From NCBI GenBank assembly GCA_020881915.1, contig JAJFPB010000003.1:4340001-4404000 (forward strand): a stretch of 64,000 nt of DNA. Direction: 5' to 3'. The position numbers were made by a program, and so were the translations under genes. The stretch's first letter is position 1. Each line of letters starts with the position of its first letter. This stretch comes from Paramyrothecium sp. XJ0827 (Eukaryota; Ascomycota; Sordariomycetes; Hypocreales; Stachybotryaceae). The notes under the pieces are model-generated. The model had not been told where the DNA came from. It made no database searches and saw only the letters and a program-made list of their open reading frames with translations. Positions 59,021 through 64,000 of this stretch are shown here, piece after piece.

Positions 59021-59062
59021 GGAGGCAGTCGCCAGGAGGCAGTCGCCAGGAGGCAGTCGCCA
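59021..59062. repeat. 14-bp tandem repeat, three perfect copies
   Basis: Unit GGAGGCAGTCGCCA repeated three times exactly, directly after the fourth 23-base element. Confidence 0.95.
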
Positions 59063-59363
59063 GAATGTGTGGTGTTGGTTGAGCCCTCTTACACCAGGCA
59101 AGGGGGGTGAGATGCGGCGTGTCGGTCGAAAGTGCCGTTTCAAACGTGATATGGAGGGTGTTTACTATTTTTGGTGCTGACCATTCGGAATGAGCAGCAA
59201 ATTTAGGCCCGGAAAGCGAATTTTGTCGAAGCGAAGAACAGAGTGTTTGAATTGGCAGGTTGAGCTACCCAGTTCAGAAGGGTATGGGTCGAAGTGGCTG
59301 TCCGCGGCGGCTGTTGAAGGACCCAGGATCACGCAAACCTCGAAATGCAGCCGAAGCTAGCAT

Positions 59364-61179
59364 TTATGGCCTTGACTTGAGGGACTTCATCCACGAAGGG
59401 AGTCCACGCTCCTGGGTCTCGCGTCGGGCTGCGCCATCCTCGAACTCGCTCATGGACTGCGCATCGTAAAGCTTGGTGCTGGGAGGGTTGCCGACCACAC
59501 GCAGGAGAACCTTCATGACAAAAGCGCTGATGATGCTGACGCAAAGGATGCCGATCATGGTCAGGTTGCTGTAGCGGAACTGGTGGGGACCCTTGGCCGC
59601 GTCCTCGGGCCAGCCCCTGTACAGGGCGTAGGTGGTCACGACACTACCGAGGTTACCGAGGCCCGAGACGAGTGCGGTGGCGGCAGCGACGCCGACCTCG
59701 CCGTGGCGGCGCTGGAAGATCTCGGAGGTCCAAGCCATGCAGATGGGGACAGTCGGGCCAAGGCCGAATCCGACCATGAGGAGACCGCCGTACCGGGCCC
59801 AGCCATTGTCGAGGGCAAAGGTGGTGGTGAGGAGGCCGGCGATCTGAATACAGACGGCTGCCGAGAAGAAGTAGGGCCGAGAGCGATGGAAGCGGTCAGA
59901 GATGGGCGTGACGAGGAGAATGGCAATGAGATCCATCTGCACATGGTCAGTTGACATGAAGTGAGCATGATCTTGGGAGAGAGACTTACGATCCAGATGG
60001 GCGCAAAGAGCAAGCTGACCTCGATGCTGGAAGCTTGAGGTTGAATGGCGGCAATGATGACAGATCCATACATCTGAGTGCCAATGCCTACACCCACAAC
60101 TCCAAAGTACATCATGGTCAAAGGCCACAGGCGCCAGTCCAGAAGCACAAGGCCTAGATCCTTCATGGTCCACGGGCGAGAATGGTACACACGCTTCAAA
60201 TCCTGATAGTGGACGAGGGCGTCTTGGCCAGTCAAAACCTCGGGGACAGGAGGAAGGAACTTGGCCAAGCCGGAACGCTCCCTCACCTGACCTGGGGCCA
60301 GAGGACGTTCCGGGAGCCACCAGAGCAGAACGAAGCTGAGCACAATGCCGACGAGACCGTAGATAAGAAACATCCAACGGAAGCCCACGAGGCCGCCAAC
60401 ACCGTCCATGAGCTGGAAGCCGGCGGAGACGAGGCCGACAACGGCAGCGGAGACCTGAGAGGCAGTGAAGTACATGCCGATGCGCTTACCGGTGCGGGAA
60501 GGCGGGTAGAACAGGGTCAGGTAGAAGGCCATGCCGGGCCACATGCCAGCAATGACGACACCGAGGAGGAAGCGGAGGAGCTTGACGCTCCAGGGGTCTT
60601 GGACGGCCGCGAAACAGGCACCGACAAGACTAGTGGCGAAGACGATACGGGCCATCCAGGCGCGGGGACTCAGCTTGCTCATGAGGAGGTTGGAGGGACA
60701 GTCAAAGAGGACGTAGGCGACGTAGAAGAGGGCCAGGGCGGTGGAGGTGTCCTTGTCGGTGAGGCCAAGAACGGACATGAGGTCGTGCTTCTTGTCGCTG
60801 TTCATGGTCTGGGCGATGCCAATGTTGGAGCGGATGGCCGAGCACAGGAAATACAGGATCCAGAAAGCTGGGACATAAGGTTAGCATGCTGCAAATGGCG
60901 GACGGCTGAAAGCCGAGCCATGAGCTTGCTCAGGACAACTCACGAGGAATGATTCTCATGTCGATTTTCCTAACACGTGGGAGTCAGACAACGGAGCCGA
61001 TGTAAGACACGGGAGCTATGGGGAGCTCACCTGTAGACCCGCTCAACGGTGTCGACATCGTAGTCGTCCTGCGCGTCGCCATTGTTGGACTGGCCCGGGG
61101 CGGGAGACTCAATGGCATCCTCAAGGTCATTACTGCGCTTGGCATCGCCAATCGGCGAAGCTGGGGCTTGATGAGCCAT
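59364..61179 (-). CDS. MFS transporter, allantoate/pantothenate/nicotinate permease-like (ACS family)
   Basis: Four exons: 61179-61031, 60969-60944 (26 nt), 60867-59990, 59936-59364. Phases agree and give 541 residues with about 12 membrane spans. The N-terminus is cytoplasmic and acidic; across the microexon it reads VYRKIDMRIIP, the family's pre-TM1 motif. SNIGIAQTMN replaces the usual RSNIGNA-type loop. YVLFDCPSNLLMSKLSPR, RFLLGVVIAGMWPGMAFYLT and FYPPSRTGKRIGMYFTASQV are typical of the Dal5/Tna1/Liz1 group of anion:cation symporters. Final TM segments (MKVLLRVVGNPP) precede an acidic tail. The substrate could be a small organic anion or vitamin; not deducible. Plasma membrane location inferred. 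Convergent with the surface-protein gene. Confidence 0.93.
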
Positions 61180-64000
61180 CAGGGAAGAGACTGGGAAGCA
61201 ATGGAGGAGCGTGCTGCTAGTCAATTCCGTGAAACCCCGCTTGAGGTGAGCTCTGCCGTTTTGATGCAGGTGACGTTGGGTGGAGGGGTTTGCAACAGTG
61301 TGGAAGAGAGCACCCGGCAGGACGGCGGATGAGATTGGTAAGTGAGAAAGAAGAAAAAATACAGAAGGGACAATCGAGATGGAGAGGGGAGCGAGGTGGA
61401 AATTATACCAGAGCGTGCGGATGGAGGCTGCGGGCCGGAGCAGGGGTCCCTCACGAGGCGTTGTTGAGCTGTTTCTCCAACCCGAGCACCGAGGGAAAAA
61501 AAAATTATATACATGTACCGTACGGAGTATAGAGAGCTTAAAGGTGGGTTTCTGCCGCCGCTTGCCGCACAGACTACCTTAATCATGGCTCCTGGGCCCT
61601 CGGGGCAACGTTTGGGGGCCAAGCGAACCACGATCGACGGCCGTGCTTTACTCCTTTGGAGCTTAGCACGAGCTGGAGCTGCGAGATTTTGATGCTAGGC
61701 ACAGGTGCCACAAAGCTGGGCCTAGACCGAGACCACCCCAGCAACTTCCCCCCCCGCTTCCTCTCTTGTTGTGCTTCTCTCTTCCGCTCGTGCGTGGCGT
61801 TCATGGGGAGATGGTGGTGGGCGAACTGTGTGGACTGTGGATGGGTTTGTGCGCCGTGACGAGTTCTGTCAAGTATTCCAAATCGGGCTTTAGAACGCGC
61901 CATGACTACCTTACTATACCTACCTGAGTAGCTTGGACGTTTAGTTCAGGCACTCCTAAGTTTACCTTCGCCTATCCTTATAACGTTTTAGCGAAGCTTA
62001 ATCAAGGAGATTTGTCCGAGATATCAACGGAAACGGGCTGCATCGAACAGTTAGGCTAAATTTGGCTTGATACGCTGAAGAATTCCAAGCTGAAACACTG
62101 ACCGGGCCGATCGACCAACCACACTAGCAGTTGGGAATCCCCGCGGACAAGCACGTTGCCAGAACGCGAGCACAATACGGTTTCTCGGGAGAAAGCAATG
62201 ACGACGGGCATGTCTCAGTTGGGTGGCCCAGCCAGCAGACCCTACAGACTCATCGGCGGTGCGAGATCGGTCGGTCACTAGTAAAATTTGAACGGCTTCT
62301 CATTAAGATATGGGGGATTGCACTGCCAAGGCCAATGCCGAAATAGGCTTTTTATGGTCGGCTATAAGTCTTCTAGGCGATTGATAAGAGAATTTAGTGC
62401 CACATATACCGAGGGCGAGCTGATATGAAGAGTTGCGGTCGAGGCTGAGATATTCTGACAAGATCGAGATATCGAGATCGCCAAAGAAAAATCCCAGAGT
62501 AGCATTGGCAAAGTGTATTAACACACAAAAATGTACCCACTTCAATGTCGTCTTGCCGTCGAGCTGCTCTGCGTCGCATTCGAGCCTCAGCCTACGAACC
62601 GTACATTGACAAGGCATTTTACAAGAGGGACCAGCACATCCAGTTTGCGGAACATGCCGCTGCTGAGGGCTTGGCATCGCATTATTGGTGCAGCATGGCT
62701 CGGTGTTCAAGGCTTTGCTATCTGTATGTGTCAAATCTCACACCCTTGTGCCAGTTACAGGTACAAGTCAATAAGTTGGTCGGCTTGGTGATAAACACAG
62801 GCGAAGCTCAACTCACCCACACGATAATTACGGAGCAAGCCAATTAATTAAGTAAGGCAGCTTGTTTCCGAATTTAGCCCTGTGCTGTGCCGGGACACGG
62901 TAGATGTGCCGAAGCCTGCCAAACCAGGCTCCGACAAGCTGCAACAAGGTGGGTAACGTACGCAGGCTGCAAGGCGCCACACAATTGCAAACCTCATATT
63001 TCTGGTGTAAATATGCACAAGTGCCTGAAAATCACAATCACAACCCAAAACCTGCTTCCCATGTTGTCAAGGCAATGCATCTCCAGAATGTCCAAACCAT
63101 CGTGCTGCAGCCTCCGTGGCCGTTGAATCAAACCACATCACGTGTCGAAACCTGGTAATCACCACCATGCCACTGTTCATGGGGCCGTGGCCTGTTGGCA
63201 GAGAGGAGCCGCCGCCTCACCGAGCTTAACGGGGTCACGATTCGATCAGGAGGGACGCCCGCTTTGACAGCTCAGGTGCACATCCATGTTATGGTCATAA
63301 CATGATTGTGCCAACTTCAAACACTGCGGCACAGGGCCCTCGCCTCGTTGCCTTTCAGGGATATGTGGCAAGTCGCCACCAACACTTGCAAGCCCTACTC
63401 AACTTGAGGGACTCACCACTGGTTCCTGGTCTCCGGGGAACTGAGTAGGACGTTCTTCTCGCCTTTCCCTCACGTTTGCGCACACCGGATGCTACGGCGA
63501 GTTGGTTGCCATTGATTGGCATCGAATAATTCAGCAACATGTCGGAATCGGTCTAAACGCCAGACGCCTGGTGGACTTGTCCCTGCACCTACGCTCGCGT
63601 CGTGCGGGTGGAGATGGGCGTCACGAGCAGGAAGCCATAAGCCTCTTGGGCAAATTGACGAGCAGCGCAGGTTGCTTCACGCAGCAGAGGATCCAATATG
63701 CTCCCGCCAGACCTATCTCCACCAGGCAGAACCGTGCAGAATCGTGCAAAAGACGCTGCCCGGCACACCTATCGCTTAGGCTAATCTGGACCAAGGGCCT
63801 TGTCGCGAGCCACACCTGGCGGAAGATTCACAAAGTAGGAAGGTTGCGATGGGCTTGAGTGAGCTTGCGCATCCATTTCCATGTATAGAGACCTACATGG
63901 GATACACAGTCATTGGAAGCCGTGACCACCATGGTCGGCTCAGCCTTGGCTTGCACTGGCCGAGGCATCCTTCGACCAATGAGTCACTATGAAGCGTGCT
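61180..64000. other. MFS upstream region to window end, no gene seen
   Basis: About 2.8 kb containing the MFS promoter (CT/GA-rich 61320-61420, A-run 61495-61503) and further unassigned DNA. Short frames near 62531-62847 and 63502-63858 lack domain features. A gene truncated at the right edge cannot be excluded. Confidence 0.45.

Larger units (their letters stand above)
58088..59363. other. Convergent spacer with a short repeat family
   Basis: Between the converging surface-protein and MFS genes. Four diverged copies of a 23-base element (58650-58672, 58708-58730, 58912-58934, 58994-59016) lie in direct orientation, followed by a 14-bp tandem repeat. No coding sequence recognised. Confidence 0.6.

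Overview
The window is nuclear DNA from a filamentous ascomycete (Pezizomycotina, most likely a Sordariomycete). Genes are split by short GT-AG introns. Several proteins belong to families typical of filamentous fungi: an Iec3-type Ino80 subunit, a CYP40-type cyclophilin, a Mrpl20 mitochondrial ribosomal protein and a Ser/Thr-rich secreted surface protein. Spacers carry AGGTA/TACCT-type repeats that I associate with Sordariomycete intergenic DNA. Species cannot be told by eye. I find 18 protein genes (one broken) and one tRNA; no CRISPR array, rRNA or intact transposon was seen.

Left part (1-16.98 kb): SLY1 (ER-Golgi SM protein, 5 exons) and IEC3 (Ino80 chromatin remodelling) run rightward. 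They converge on NADP-isocitrate dehydrogenase, which has two possible starts and a peroxisome-like C-terminus. Next come a leftward SDR oxidoreductase and a leftward long coiled-coil protein, then a rightward 716-residue protein with an AT-hook-like tail. A leftward C2H2 zinc-finger gene follows, with a 4.4 kb gene-free upstream region.

Middle (21.4-34.3 kb): NOT3/NOT5 (CCR4-NOT complex) is divergent from DTD1 (D-aminoacyl-tRNA deacylase, with a 7-nt first coding exon). Then come a CYP40-type cyclophilin with TPRs and, converging on it, a large intronless Ras-GAP of the Bud2/Cla2 type.

Right part (34.3-64 kb) is gene-sparse: a tRNA-Asp(GTC), a small secreted hydrophobic protein, a membrane-protein gene broken by two frameshifts, a Ser/Pro-rich conserved protein, MRPL20, and a cysteine-rich F-box-like protein. 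After a 5.1 kb gene-free block comes a secreted Ser/Thr-rich protein with a 12-bp in-frame minisatellite (VETP repeats), and finally an MFS transporter of the allantoate/pantothenate/nicotinate permease group.

The genes are mostly housekeeping (secretion, chromatin, mRNA decay, translation quality control, mitochondrial translation) and do not form a pathway or biosynthetic cluster. I found no convincing new multi-gene system. The points most worth following are the repeat family at 58.65-59.06 kb, the VETP minisatellite, the secreted hydrophobic protein, the frameshifted membrane-protein gene and the hairpin-forming AGGTAAGG cluster. Exon coordinates were derived by hand from splice sites and reading frame.
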